Assembly (NCBI RefSeq): GCF_002210345.1
Contig: NZ_MWQI01000001.1
Location: forward strand, 186,001-250,000
DNA length: 64,000 nt
Direction: 5' to 3'
Origin: Fibrobacter sp. UWB4
GTDB taxonomy: Bacteria; Fibrobacterota; Fibrobacteria; Fibrobacterales; Fibrobacteraceae
Shown here: piece by piece, positions 8,875-16,930 of the stretch
How the letters are laid out: each line of letters opens with the position of its first letter
How positions within the stretch are numbered: the first letter of the stretch is position 1
Made by a program: the position numbers and the translations under genes
Notes under the pieces: generated by a model
Told to the model about the DNA's origin: nothing
The model's database searches: none
What the model saw: only the letters and a program-made list of their open reading frames with translations

Positions 8875-8950
8875 TGTCATGCCCGCCGCCGAGCGGGCGT
8901 CTCCATTTTCACTTAACAAGAAGGAGATTCCCGCTTTCGCGGGAAAGACA
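8875..8950. repeat. paired GTCATGCCCG / GATTCCCG hairpin repeats
   Basis: Two hairpins fill the gap between convergent genes: TGTCAT-GCCCGC...GCGGGC-GTCTCC (8875-8904) and GGAGATTCCCGC...GCGGGAAAGACA (8922-8950). The second design recurs at 53951-53975. They may also terminate transcription from both sides. Confidence 0.65.
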
Positions 8951-8967
8951 TCATTGAGTAAGGTTTG

Positions 8968-10896
8968 CTATAACTTATTTTTCAATTTTCCAAGCGCAAA
9001 CATCGCTACAAGGTAGATCGCAAAGAACCAGAGCAAGAACTTTTCAAAGAATTCACCGACAGATGTGTAGATGGTGCTCCTCGTCTTGAGGGGCATCTTT
9101 CTTTGTATGACGCGTTCTTCGAAAATGTTCGTGTTCTGATCGTAGTGACCATACTGGTCGATGAATGCTGATACGCCGCTGTTTGCAAGGCGAGCAACCG
9201 GGTAACCGTAAGTTACAGCGAGGTGGCGTACGATGTTCAGGTGCTGGAAAGGCGCTGTGCTGCGGCCGAACCATCCGTCGTTCGTGATGTTTACCATCAG
9301 GCGGGAACCGGCCTGGATTGCTTCTCGGATGAGATCTCCGAAAATCGCGTCGTAGCAGATGTAGGGCGTCCAGTTGTAAGGACCGTAAACTGGAGTTTCC
9401 TTTCCGGGAACGAAATCGCCTTCGCCAAGATCGACATAGTTCAAAATGGGGAAAACGTCATCGAAAGGAATGCGTTCGCTAAAAGGAACGAGATGCTTTT
9501 TGATGTATCGCTTGGGAAAATCATTGTCACCTGGCGTAAACAGGAATGATGCGTTGTAGATCTCGAAGCGACGCGGGTTGTTCATGTCGTTTGAAATTCG
9601 CTTGTAGTCCAGCGCTCCGGTCAGGATGCTTGCGTTTCTCATGTCTGCCATTTGGTGCAAACGTCTGAGAATGATCGGCTGCCTACGGATGTGGTCTGGG
9701 ATTGCTGTCTCAGCGAGGAGGATTATGTTGGTGCCCGGTTGAGCGCTGTCCAGCGCCATGTTAAATGTCTTGGTGATTATGGAATCGAAACGGGTTTTGC
9801 TCCACTTGACGCCTTGCGTAATGCTTGGCTGCACCATGGCAATTGACGGATTTTCAGGAGCGTCGGCGTTATAGTATGGAGAAGCTTCAGAGGATGAGAG
9901 TACACAAGATCCGTGAATCAAAAGAGTCAGGAAAATCACGAAAGGAATGGCGAAGATCGCAAATTTTTTGCGGCCTTTCTGCAAGAATGCATAAGCGACG
10001 GCCTGGTTCGAGGCGACAATGAGAATGGAGTAGCCGAATACGCCGATGATGGAAAGAGCCTGAATCAGTTCGAGGTGGTTACCGAATGTGTAGCCGAGAT
10101 GACTCCACGGGAATGCGAAGTCACCTGTTGTGCGCACCATTTCAATTCCTGCAAAGAAAACCGGGAAGAGGATCAGCAGGTAGGCTTTGCCCTTGATCTT
10201 TAAATTCTTGGCGGTGGAATAAGCAAATGCGGCGAGGACATTGAACAAGCTGAGGTATGCGATGAGGAGGATGAGGCCGAGGAAGATGAGTCCCGAAGGC
10301 GCTGTCTCTACGTTCATCACATTGCGGATCCAGTAGTAATTGATGGTATTGTAGACCATGCTTGCCCAGAATGTCGCAAAGACTGCGGTCTCGCGATTGT
10401 ACTTGTTGAGCATGATGAACCATGGTACAAGTAGCACGAGCATAGCGGGACCAAGCGGCAGGGGCGGGAATGCGAATGCGACGAAAATCCAGGAAATTGT
10501 AGCCAGGGCGAGAGCGATGCGGGCGTCTTTTTGCTTAAAGAGCTTCACGTTCCAGCGTGCAAAAAGCGAGAACCAGTAAAGCATCATCGGGATGAACGTC
10601 GTTACAATCTGGAAAAGCCCTGCATGGCTGCGCGTGACGTAATCCAGCGCTAGGAACGCAAAGACGATGATGCCGTATGTATTCATGAACCGCGCAAACG
10701 GGCGGCGGGCGTTTTTGAAGAACAGGAACGGGATTGCTGCAACGATAGGCAAAAGCTGCGGAAGTTGCGTGTAAAGCCCCGGCGTATCCGGACGCAACAA
10801 GAATAACACGAATTCAACGGCAACAAGAATCGCGACGTAAACCTTGTACGCCCGCGGAAGAGTCTTCAGTTTATTTAAAATATGATCAGTAGTCAT
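8968..10896 (-). CDS. lnt: apolipoprotein N-acyltransferase
   Basis: Lnt transfers an acyl chain from phospholipid to the N-terminal Cys of apolipoproteins in the inner membrane, the last step of lipoprotein maturation. The 642-residue protein has about eight membrane helices in its first 350 residues and then a nitrilase-type catalytic domain. The expected triad is visible: Glu in LLAETAIPD, Lys in YIKKHLVPFSERIPF and Cys in PYICYDAIFGD. It is about 130 residues longer than the E. coli enzyme, the extra length being N-terminal membrane segments. The many lipoproteins in this window fit its role. It ends next to a hairpin repeat shared with the convergent hydrolase-like gene. Confidence 0.93.
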   Translation of the reverse strand: MTTDHILNKLKTLPRAYKVYVAILVAVEFVLFLLRPDTPGLYTQLPQLLPIVAAIPFLFFKNARRPFARFMNTYGIIVFAFLALDYVTRSHAGLFQIVTTFIPMMLYWFSLFARWNVKLFKQKDARIALALATISWIFVAFAFPPLPLGPAMLVLLVPWFIMLNKYNRETAVFATFWASMVYNTINYYWIRNVMNVETAPSGLIFLGLILLIAYLSLFNVLAAFAYSTAKNLKIKGKAYLLILFPVFFAGIEMVRTTGDFAFPWSHLGYTFGNHLELIQALSIIGVFGYSILIVASNQAVAYAFLQKGRKKFAIFAIPFVIFLTLLIHGSCVLSSSEASPYYNADAPENPSIAMVQPSITQGVKWSKTRFDSIITKTFNMALDSAQPGTNIILLAETAIPDHIRRQPIILRRLHQMADMRNASILTGALDYKRISNDMNNPRRFEIYNASFLFTPGDNDFPKRYIKKHLVPFSERIPFDDVFPILNYVDLGEGDFVPGKETPVYGPYNWTPYICYDAIFGDLIREAIQAGSRLMVNITNDGWFGRSTAPFQHLNIVRHLAVTYGYPVARLANSGVSAFIDQYGHYDQNTNIFEERVIQRKMPLKTRSTIYTSVGEFFEKFLLWFFAIYLVAMFALGKLKNKL

Positions 10897-10913
10897 TTTT
10901 ATCTATGGGGTCG

Positions 10914-11045
10914 GCGCGTTGCGCCTTTGGGGTCGCTTCGCTTTGAGGTTGTCAGGTATGGGATTGTGAGGTTGAATGCTTTTTAGAATTTGCTCATAGC
11001 CGAAAGCGTAGCGTGCTCAGAGAGCGAAGCTCGACCTCATGCCCG
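10914..11045. repeat. GGGGTCGCTTCG / GCTCATA-type intergenic repeat
   Basis: Between lnt and rsmI: GGGGTCGGCGCG...CGCCTTTGGGG, then GGGGTCGCTTCGCTTTGAG (10931-10949) and TTGCTCATAGCC (10990-11001), with short inverted repeats. The same blocks recur at 31619-31655 and, diverged, at 41430-41530. Confidence 0.6.
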
Positions 11046-11049
11046 AATC

Positions 11050-11736
11050 TCACAAACCGCTTTTGTCTTGAGGATTGAACACGAGTACGAATTCGCCTTT
11101 GGGCGGGTGCGATTTGAAGTGCGCAGAAATCTCCGTCGGCGTTCCGATGAGGTGTTCCTCGAACTTCTTGGTAAGTTCGCGCATCAATGCAATCTTGATA
11201 TCTCCAAAGACAAGCTTGATTTCTTCGACGAACTTGTCGATGTTGTGCGGGCTTGCGTAGAAAATCTGTGTCGCTTCTTCGTCTTTCAGCTTCTCGAGCA
11301 AGTGGATGCGCTGGGCGCTCTTCTTGGGAGAGAAATACTGGAACGTAAAGTGGTCGGTCGGCATGCCGCACGAGACGAGTGCGGTAATCATCGCGCACGG
11401 TCCCGGGATGGCACGGACATCAATTCCTTCGCGAACGCATTCGCGCACGAGATTGAATGCCGGGTCTGCAACGCCGGGCGTTCCAGCATCGCTTACGAGT
11501 GCGATGTCGCCAGTGTTCTTCAAGAAGTCAACGTACTTGGGCGTGACCTTTTCTTTGTTGAAGTCATGGTAGGCTTCCATGGGCGTCGTGATGCCGTAAT
11601 TGTCAAAGAGAATTCTCGAATGGCGGGTGTCTTCGGCAAGGACGAGGGGAACTTCCTTAAGGATGCGCACAGCGCGGTAGGTGATGTCTTCCATGTTCCC
11701 GATGGGAGTCGCTACGATGTATAAAGTGTATGACAT
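11050..11736 (-). CDS. rsmI: 16S rRNA (cytidine(1402)-2'-O)-methyltransferase RsmI
   Basis: A 228-residue tetrapyrrole-methylase-fold protein with the RsmI hallmarks in order: VATPIGNMEDIT at the N-terminus, LAEDTR at about residue 35, LVSDAGTPGVADPA at about 80-93, and IPGPCA at about 110. It 2'-O-methylates C1402 in the decoding centre of 16S rRNA with SAM. The length matches compact family members lacking the C-terminal extension. It lies upstream of lnt on the same strand, but a repeat-filled gap of about 150 bases separates them. Start ATG at 11736. Confidence 0.93.
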   Translation of the reverse strand: MSYTLYIVATPIGNMEDITYRAVRILKEVPLVLAEDTRHSRILFDNYGITTPMEAYHDFNKEKVTPKYVDFLKNTGDIALVSDAGTPGVADPAFNLVRECVREGIDVRAIPGPCAMITALVSCGMPTDHFTFQYFSPKKSAQRIHLLEKLKDEEATQIFYASPHNIDKFVEEIKLVFGDIKIALMRELTKKFEEHLIGTPTEISAHFKSHPPKGEFVLVFNPQDKSGL

Positions 11737-11756
11737 GATGTAAAAATAGATTTTAG

Positions 11757-11822
11757 ACGGGAGACGAGAGACGAAAGACGAAAGAAAAATAGTGATTAGT
11801 GGTTTGTAGGCGGTAGGAAGTA
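11757..11822. repeat. degenerate short tandem repeats (GAGACGA / TAGT units)
   Basis: A run of GGAGACGAGAGACGAAAGACG-like units is followed by TAGTGATTAGTGG and GTAGGCGGTAGGAAGTAGG-like units. Similar imperfect short-period tracts occur at 15503-15550, 18911-18940, 41388-41421 and 47203-47290. Confidence 0.55.
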
Positions 11823-11832
11823 GGAAGAATGT

Positions 11833-11948
11833 GTCATCCTGAGCGAAGTCGAAGGATCTAGTTAAGTGCCGAAGTTTCTTTGTGGTATCTAGTAGTGCGT
11901 AGACAAGAATTTACTGGATTCTTCGTCCCTACGGAACTCAGAATGACG
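11833..11948. repeat. composite palindromic element, short form
   Basis: Begins GTCATCCTGAGCGAAGTCG with GGATCTAGT and ends ACTGGATTCTTCG...CTCAGAATGAC; the two ends are inverted repeats. One of the short copies (no central module) of the element family described in the findings. Confidence 0.75.
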
Positions 11949-11976
11949 TTTCTCTACAATGACTAATAACTAAGTG

Positions 11977-12543
11977 CTAATAGTCGCTTGCGCTGTTTAA
12001 ATCGGTGAGCCTGTTTGCGTTGAGTTCAAACGCCAGACGCTGCACGAGCTTGCGGTGCATTTCATTGGAAGCCTTGTTCACGAGGTCTGTGCGCATGCGC
12101 CCGTAAAGAATGGCTTTAACGTCTTGCTGCTCAATGAATTCCACATGGCGTACAAGCGCCCCGTTGCAGAATATTCTGGCCGAAAGGGCGTATGTCCAGG
12201 ATTCATTGACGGGGAGAATTGGCCATAGCGGAATGAGGACGCCGATATTCCAGGCGGAGTTCGGTTCGTTTTGCTGGACTGTTGCCTTGATAGTCGCTTC
12301 GCCGCGGCAGGCTTCGCGCGGAAAATCTGTAGCGCTTGCAGCTTCCGTGTAGGCTCGCAGCAAATCCTGTGATAGCTCAAGAGAATCACCGCCATAAATG
12401 AACGGTATATTTCCGAAAAAACTGTTTTTTTCGGTTGTCAGGGGGATTCCTTCGAGGTTCCCCTGTGTAAGTTTCATGGAGCATCCAGAGAAAAATGCTG
12501 CTAAAGCGACGGCTAAACATGAAAATTTGACGATGGAGCGCAT
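11977..12543 (-). CDS. putative lipoprotein of unknown function
   Basis: A 188-residue protein with a clear lipoprotein signal peptide (MRSIVKFSCLAVALAAFFSGC; lipobox FSGC, Cys at 21). The mature part carries a hydrophobic Trp/Pro-rich segment (GVLIPLWPILPVNESWTY, about residues 105-122), which might touch a membrane or partner. I do not recognise the family. It is divergent from lpxH with a 52-base gap, so the two promoters must overlap or sit within the genes. Confidence 0.75.
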   Translation of the reverse strand: MRSIVKFSCLAVALAAFFSGCSMKLTQGNLEGIPLTTEKNSFFGNIPFIYGGDSLELSQDLLRAYTEAASATDFPREACRGEATIKATVQQNEPNSAWNIGVLIPLWPILPVNESWTYALSARIFCNGALVRHVEFIEQQDVKAILYGRMRTDLVNKASNEMHRKLVQRLAFELNANRLTDLNSASDY

Positions 12544-12595
12544 GTCTCAAAGATATAAAAAAACGAACGTCATCGATTTTATTTAGATTGTGCCT

Positions 12596-13315
12596 ATGGA
12601 ATTGCCTGCTTATTTTATTAGTGACGCTCATTTAGGAATCGACCCGCCGGGTGCGGTCCCCGACAGGGAGCAAATGTTTGTTCGGCTTCTTTCTTCGTGG
12701 AAGGGCAAGGCGAGTCATGTCGTCGTGGTTGGCGATCTTTTTGAATTCTGGTACGAGTACAACTATTATATAGCGTCGGCACATTTCGATTTATACCGCG
12801 CCTTTGCAGAACTTGTAGAATCTGGTGTAGAAGTCCATGTCTTGCAGGGAAATCATGATTTTGCCTATGGAGACTTTTTCCCGAAACATTTGGGTGTTCC
12901 TGTCCATAAATCCTTGATTCTCGAAATTCAGGGTAAGCGCGTGTTTTTTACACATGGCGATGGCGTTCCCAAGTCTGATTCCGGTTATCGAATAATGCGC
13001 AAAATTCTGGATTTACCGTTAAATAGGTTCCTATTTAAGCAGATTCATCCAGACTGGGGAATGGGGATCGCCCGTTTTGTCGGGCGCAACAGCCGTAAAT
13101 GTGGCGAACATCGTGTCGTCCGGATTGATGAATATCTAGAATGGGGCGACCGCATGCTGAAGAAGGAACATTGCGATTACTGCATTCACGGTCATCACCA
13201 CCATGCAGGAATCTGGAATACGCCCAATGGCGTAGTCGCTTCTCCCGGAGAGTTTATAAAAAATCCCGCCATCCTCTGTATGGAGAATGGCGGGCTGAAA
13301 CTTGTTTCGCTTTAG
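12596..13315 (+). CDS. lpxH: UDP-2,3-diacylglucosamine diphosphatase (LpxH-type)
   Basis: A 239-residue calcineurin-like phosphoesterase with the metal-binding motifs in order: SDAHLG (about residue 8), GDLFEFW (about 45), GNHDF (about 83), THGD (about 118) and GHHHHAG near the C-terminus. The spacing and the GDLFEFW motif point to LpxH, which hydrolyses UDP-2,3-diacylglucosamine to lipid X at the inner face of the membrane during lipid A synthesis. ATG 12596 is preferred, but GTG 12590 two codons earlier is equally possible because neither has an obvious Shine-Dalgarno. A perfect inverted repeat (CCCGCCAT / ATGGCGGG, 13265-13294) lies inside the last codons. Confidence 0.85.
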   Translation: MELPAYFISDAHLGIDPPGAVPDREQMFVRLLSSWKGKASHVVVVGDLFEFWYEYNYYIASAHFDLYRAFAELVESGVEVHVLQGNHDFAYGDFFPKHLGVPVHKSLILEIQGKRVFFTHGDGVPKSDSGYRIMRKILDLPLNRFLFKQIHPDWGMGIARFVGRNSRKCGEHRVVRIDEYLEWGDRMLKKEHCDYCIHGHHHHAGIWNTPNGVVASPGEFIKNPAILCMENGGLKLVSL

Positions 13316-13333
13316 TCGAAGACTGGTAGAAAC

Positions 13334-13765
13334 CTATTTCTCAAGGTCTTCAGCGTGTTTTTCTGATGATTTGACCAGTTTCTTGCTTGAGTTTGTACCC
13401 CAGAGCTTAGCAACTAGGTCCACGCTGGCGAACTTTTGCCAATATTCTTCTACCCAACACCAATGGTGAACAACGCCTTTTTCGTCAGTAATCGTCCAAT
13501 TTTTCTTTACAGAGAACGTCATTGTCTGAGGTTGCTGTGTATAGAATGGATCGGACGACGGTTCCGGATCGATCGTTATTGTCCACTCCCTGTCTACGGT
13601 GCGCTTATATATACCGATATTAAACGCTAAGAGCAGGATTAAGGTGATGATGCTCCACTTGTAGTTCTTTTTCGTCAGCAGATATATTAATAGGAGAACC
13701 AGTAATATACATAACGCTGCGAAATTATAGTGAGTCGGATAAAATACTTTGAGAACCTCAATCAT
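13334..13765 (-). CDS. small membrane protein of unknown function
   Basis: A 143-residue protein with two adjacent hydrophobic helices (about residues 15-32 and 38-52) and a hydrophilic C-terminal domain rich in Trp and charged residues, ending in a Lys/Glu-rich tail. No family recognised. It starts 31 bases after the stop of the two-domain protein on the same strand and probably shares its transcript. Confidence 0.65.
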   Translation of the reverse strand: MIEVLKVFYPTHYNFAALCILLVLLLIYLLTKKNYKWSIITLILLLAFNIGIYKRTVDREWTITIDPEPSSDPFYTQQPQTMTFSVKKNWTITDEKGVVHHWCWVEEYWQKFASVDLVAKLWGTNSSKKLVKSSEKHAEDLEK

Positions 13766-13796
13766 TTTATCACCTCTCTTCTGGAACTAAAGTGAA

Positions 13797-14534
13797 TTAC
13801 TTCTTCTTTGCTGCCTTCTGCTGAGCGACGAGGGCTGCGACGCTGAACGTGAGGACGTTCTTGTCGACCTGGCTTTCAGTACGGAAGCTCTTGAGCGGAA
13901 GAGCGATGCCGTGAGAGGAAAGCGTACCCATGAACGATGCATTGGCATGGCTTGCGATTGTACGGACGTTGATGAAGCCCTTGTTCTTGCTGAAGGTCAG
14001 CTTAAAGGTCTTCTTGGCTGCATCATATTCAGCAACCATCGTCTTGTTTTCCTTAGTATTCAGAGCATTTTTGGTGTTGTGGTCAAAAATGATGGTACCA
14101 CGGGTGTCGATGGAAAGCATGGTCTTGTTGCCCACAGCGTTACGGCATGCGAGAGTCGTCCATTCGCCCTTCTTCTTGGAACCCTTTGCAGTGAAGACAT
14201 ACTTGTTGCCTTCCTTGACCAAAGTGTAAGCACCGGTTGCTACCTGAAGACCGATGGCATTGAATGCGCCCTTGAAGTAAAGGAACTTAGACTTGGAACC
14301 GATGATTCCGTTAATGAAGCGGAAAGATGTGGACTTCGGGGTCTTGATCGGCGTGATTGCAATGCGCTTGCCTGCCGGATCGACTTCGACGTCTACATAA
14401 GGACCGACATCGACTGTTCTGCCATCTTCAGTCTTGGTCTGAGTGGCAAGCTTGTCGAGCTTGAGGGCCTTGACAGCTTCTTCCGGGAATCTGATGAAGC
14501 CGCGAACATCCATTTTAACGATTACGTTTTCCAT
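13797..14534 (-). CDS. duplicated-domain protein of unknown function
   Basis: A 245-residue soluble protein that appears to be an internal duplication. Residues 1-100 and about 140-235 share the pattern D-x-R-G-x-I-x-F, then K-x-L or A-L, a beta-rich stretch, F-x-G, and a Gly before the last strand (for example KMDVRGFIRF against SIDTRGTIIF; YFKGAFNAIGLQ against FMGTLSSHGIAL). The C-terminus is Ala/Lys-rich (QQKAAKKK). I do not recognise the family; a small beta-barrel fold such as AbrB-like is one possibility. It has a strong promoter (14574-14602) and a good Shine-Dalgarno (AGAGGTG), so it is probably highly expressed. Confidence 0.75.
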   Translation of the reverse strand: MENVIVKMDVRGFIRFPEEAVKALKLDKLATQTKTEDGRTVDVGPYVDVEVDPAGKRIAITPIKTPKSTSFRFINGIIGSKSKFLYFKGAFNAIGLQVATGAYTLVKEGNKYVFTAKGSKKKGEWTTLACRNAVGNKTMLSIDTRGTIIFDHNTKNALNTKENKTMVAEYDAAKKTFKLTFSKNKGFINVRTIASHANASFMGTLSSHGIALPLKSFRTESQVDKNVLTFSVAALVAQQKAAKKK

Positions 14535-14573
14535 TTACACCTCTTTTGTTTGTTTTTTGTTTTGATTGACGAT

Positions 14574-14602
14574 AAAATAAAAATTTATAGTCCAAATGTC
14601 AA
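14574..14602 (-). promoter_or_regulatory. strong sigma-70 promoter of the duplicated-domain gene
   Basis: On the minus strand TTGACA (14602-14597), a 17-base spacer and TATTTT (14579-14574). The start would fall near 14567, giving a leader of about 33 bases with AGAGGTG just before the ATG at 14534. Confidence 0.65.
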
Positions 14603-14725
14603 AGAATTTCACGAAAAAAGCATGTACAAATGATAAAAATAGCTTTTTCGTAACCAATAACATCTGTTGTATAAAAAATAATAATAAAAAAGTAAAATGT
14701 TGCAACAAATGAAAAAATTTTTTCT

Positions 14726-15502
14726 TTATTTGCGGATAATCACGTTTGATATGGCTTCGGATAGGGTTTGAGAGCCTCGCTTTGATAAGTTAATGTCCTC
14801 AAATGACAGCTTGAATGTATTAGTTCGCTCGTTAAAACGGGCCCTGTCTGACAGAATCACTACGTTATTGGAGGTGGAAATGTCCTTTTTTTCGATCTTT
14901 ACGTCAGCACGGACAAGAAATTTTGGGTAAAGGAGGCGATATTTGTCGGAAATTGCATCGGCAATACTCCAAATTGGATCAATTAGAAGGATGTTGTTTT
15001 CCTTTTTGACCATTTTTGTCGCTAAAATGGCTCCTGTCCCGCGTCCAGCGACGATTTTTGGTGGTCTCCCGTTTATCTGTGTTGCGCATTCGTGAATCAT
15101 CTGTGCGTCGGATATGAATGTTTCTTCAGAAGGTGTACCTTTGTTTTCTCCGCTTCCACGGTAATTGAATGTTGCTGCGGCATAGCCGGGGAGGCTGTCC
15201 AGTTCGGCGAGGAACTGTGCTGCGTCTTCGTCGGCATCGGGATAATAAAGGAGGACATTGTTCTGTTCGTTTCCGACAATGAAGCCTTCAAGAACCGTGC
15301 CGTCATCGAGTGTGCAATTGATGTTTTTTGCCTTGTCTGCGATAGCGGCTCGAGCTTCGTTGTGGGTGATTGCGCGCGGGAATGCGTTTCGGCGTTCGGT
15401 AAGCGCCAGGTAAAAGATCATGCTTACATATATAATAAGGAGGATGCCTGCAAGGCGGAGGATGCGGCTAAGCGTTCCCAGAGCAAGTTCTTTTATTTTC
15501 AT
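14726..15502 (-). CDS. membrane-anchored alpha/beta hydrolase-like protein lacking the nucleophile
   Basis: From the ATG at 15502 this is a 258-residue protein with one N-terminal membrane helix (about residues 16-34) and an alpha/beta hydrolase-like domain with the typical strand-loop TFNYRGSGENKGTPSEE, an oxyanion-loop feature of BEM46/YqiA-type serine hydrolases. At the nucleophile elbow the sequence is VAGRGTGAIL where relatives have G-R-S-x-G, so Gly stands in for Ser, and no C-terminal catalytic His is evident. It is therefore probably not a classical serine hydrolase. The longer frame from 15586 starts inside a repeat and is unlikely. Function unknown. Confidence 0.7.
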   Translation of the reverse strand: MKIKELALGTLSRILRLAGILLIIYVSMIFYLALTERRNAFPRAITHNEARAAIADKAKNINCTLDDGTVLEGFIVGNEQNNVLLYYPDADEDAAQFLAELDSLPGYAAATFNYRGSGENKGTPSEETFISDAQMIHECATQINGRPPKIVAGRGTGAILATKMVKKENNILLIDPIWSIADAISDKYRLLYPKFLVRADVKIEKKDISTSNNVVILSDRARFNERTNTFKLSFEDINLSKRGSQTLSEAISNVIIRK

Positions 15503-16060
15503 AAAGTAGTCGTTAGTCATTAGTCGATCGTTATTAGTTAGTAGTGAATTTAGAAAAATGCAGACATCCTGGCCCATCGCCGTCATCCTGACGCTGAAAG
15601 CGGAAGGATCCAGTGAAGTCTTGTTGTTGGTGGAGTGTGACTGGATACTTCGCTGCGCTCAGCATGACGGGAATCAAGATTGCATGCTGGGTCCAAAAAC
15701 ACAAATGCGTAGGCCGAGAGTCGCGAAAGAGGATGGTGTGGGCAAAAAAAACACAAATGCGTAAGGCGAGAGTCGCGGCCATGCTTGCATGGACATGACC
15801 GAGCCGTAGTGTTTGGTTTTTTGACCCTTTGGGTCAAAAACAAAAGGACTTCCGGTGGAGTACAACCGGAAGTCCGAGGGATGGGATTGGGTGTTCCTTT
15901 AAATTAAGCAATTTTTTTTGAAAGCGTATCACCTAAAAAATAAAAAGTGTTCTCGAAGTGTTCTTTTTTGCCGAATTTAGAATGGTATAGGGCATTTTTT
16001 CGGTATGTTTTCAAAAACAGGTGTTCCCAAAAATTTCAAAAAAAATTAGATTTCTTTTTG
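15503..16060. repeat. repeat-filled intergenic region
   Basis: This gap holds no gene. It contains TTAGTCATTAGTCG-type short tandem repeats (15503-15550); a short composite palindromic element from GTCATCCTGACG to GCTCAGCATGAC (15582-15668); a near-identical direct repeat of ACAAATGCGT plus CGAGAGTCGCG (15700-15726 and 15751-15777); an inner module GGCGAGAGTCGC...ATGACCGAGCC (15765-15805); a perfect hairpin TTTTTGACCC/GGGTCAAAAA (15817-15840); and an 11-bp-stem hairpin GGACTTCCGGT/ACCGGAAGTCC (15846-15875). The last 180 bases are AT-rich and should hold the promoter of the next gene. Confidence 0.75.
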
Positions 16061-16930
16061 ATGAACGTATATGCCTACTACAATTATCGAAAGTACCTTC
16101 AGGACTACTATGAATATCGTAAGTCCGTGCAGAGGTATTTCTCGTACCGGTCTTTTGCAAAGAAGGCTGGGTATTCCTCGTCCGGTTTATATCTGGACTT
16201 GATTCGCGGACGCAAATCTCTCACCCCGCAGATGATTCCAAAGTTTATTGAAGCTCTTGGACTCAATGAAAGGGAAGGCCGCTACTTTACCTTGATGGTT
16301 GATTTCACGCATGCGACGACAGCGTCTTCGAAACAGCAGATCTTTGATCAGATGTCGGCGCTTTTGCCGCGTACCATCAAGAACTTGACCAAGAACCAGC
16401 AGGAATACTACAGCAAGTGGTACTATGTTGTAGCTCGCGAAGCTCTTGCCGTTTTGAAGATTAACGACAAGAACATTCAGGAACTCGCGCTTTTCCTGAA
16501 TCCGAAAATTTCTCTCCCGCAGGCAAAACAGACTATTCAGCTCCTTCTCAATTTGGGACTTATAGAGCTTGGCGATGATGGATTCTACCATTCCGTAAAC
16601 AAGGCAATTACGAATGGCAGTGAAATCGCCCCGCTTTTCGTTCATCAGTTCCAAAAGCAGATGATTGATTTGGGCAAGGATGCGCTAGATCACTACAGTA
16701 CGGAACGTAGAAATGTATCTTGTATGACGATGAGTGTATCGGCGCAGGGATTGGAACGTATAATTAGCAAGATTGACTTGTTCCGCAAGGAAATCGTAGA
16801 TATAGTCCGCTCGGATGAAGGCGAATCTATGGTTTGCGAATTGAACATCCAGTTCTTCCCGCTGAGCAAGGAAAAGTTGGCTCTTCCGCCAGAGGCCGAT
16901 GATGGGGAGGGTGAAGATGAAATTTGCTAA
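16061..16930 (+). CDS. TIGR02147-family protein (putative regulator)
   Basis: A 289-residue protein opening with the family signature: aromatic-rich Y-x-x-Y-R-K-Y-L-x-D-Y-Y, then SYRSFAKKAGYSSSG and LIRGRKSLTP, which reads as a helix-turn-helix, and the Y-F-x-x-M-V-x-F motif. TIGR02147 is a paralogous family first defined in Fibrobacter succinogenes; members are thought to be DNA-binding regulators of the neighbouring lipoprotein gene, but this is inference. The ATG at 16061 begins the conserved start; a longer frame from 15947 adds an unconserved basic segment. The 3' end overlaps the lipoprotein gene by 14 bases, so the two are translationally coupled. Confidence 0.85.
   Translation: MNVYAYYNYRKYLQDYYEYRKSVQRYFSYRSFAKKAGYSSSGLYLDLIRGRKSLTPQMIPKFIEALGLNEREGRYFTLMVDFTHATTASSKQQIFDQMSALLPRTIKNLTKNQQEYYSKWYYVVAREALAVLKINDKNIQELALFLNPKISLPQAKQTIQLLLNLGLIELGDDGFYHSVNKAITNGSEIAPLFVHQFQKQMIDLGKDALDHYSTERRNVSCMTMSVSAQGLERIISKIDLFRKEIVDIVRSDEGESMVCELNIQFFPLSKEKLALPPEADDGEGEDEIC

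Noticed and set aside
13265-13294. Strong inverted repeat CCCGCCAT/ATGGCGGG as a terminator of lpxH
   Set aside because: It lies inside the last codons of lpxH and is not followed by a T run, so it is not called a terminator.
15558-15843. Several open frames on both strands
   Set aside because: They are translations of intergenic repeat modules; unlike truB and the SNF2 gene there is no conserved protein on either side.
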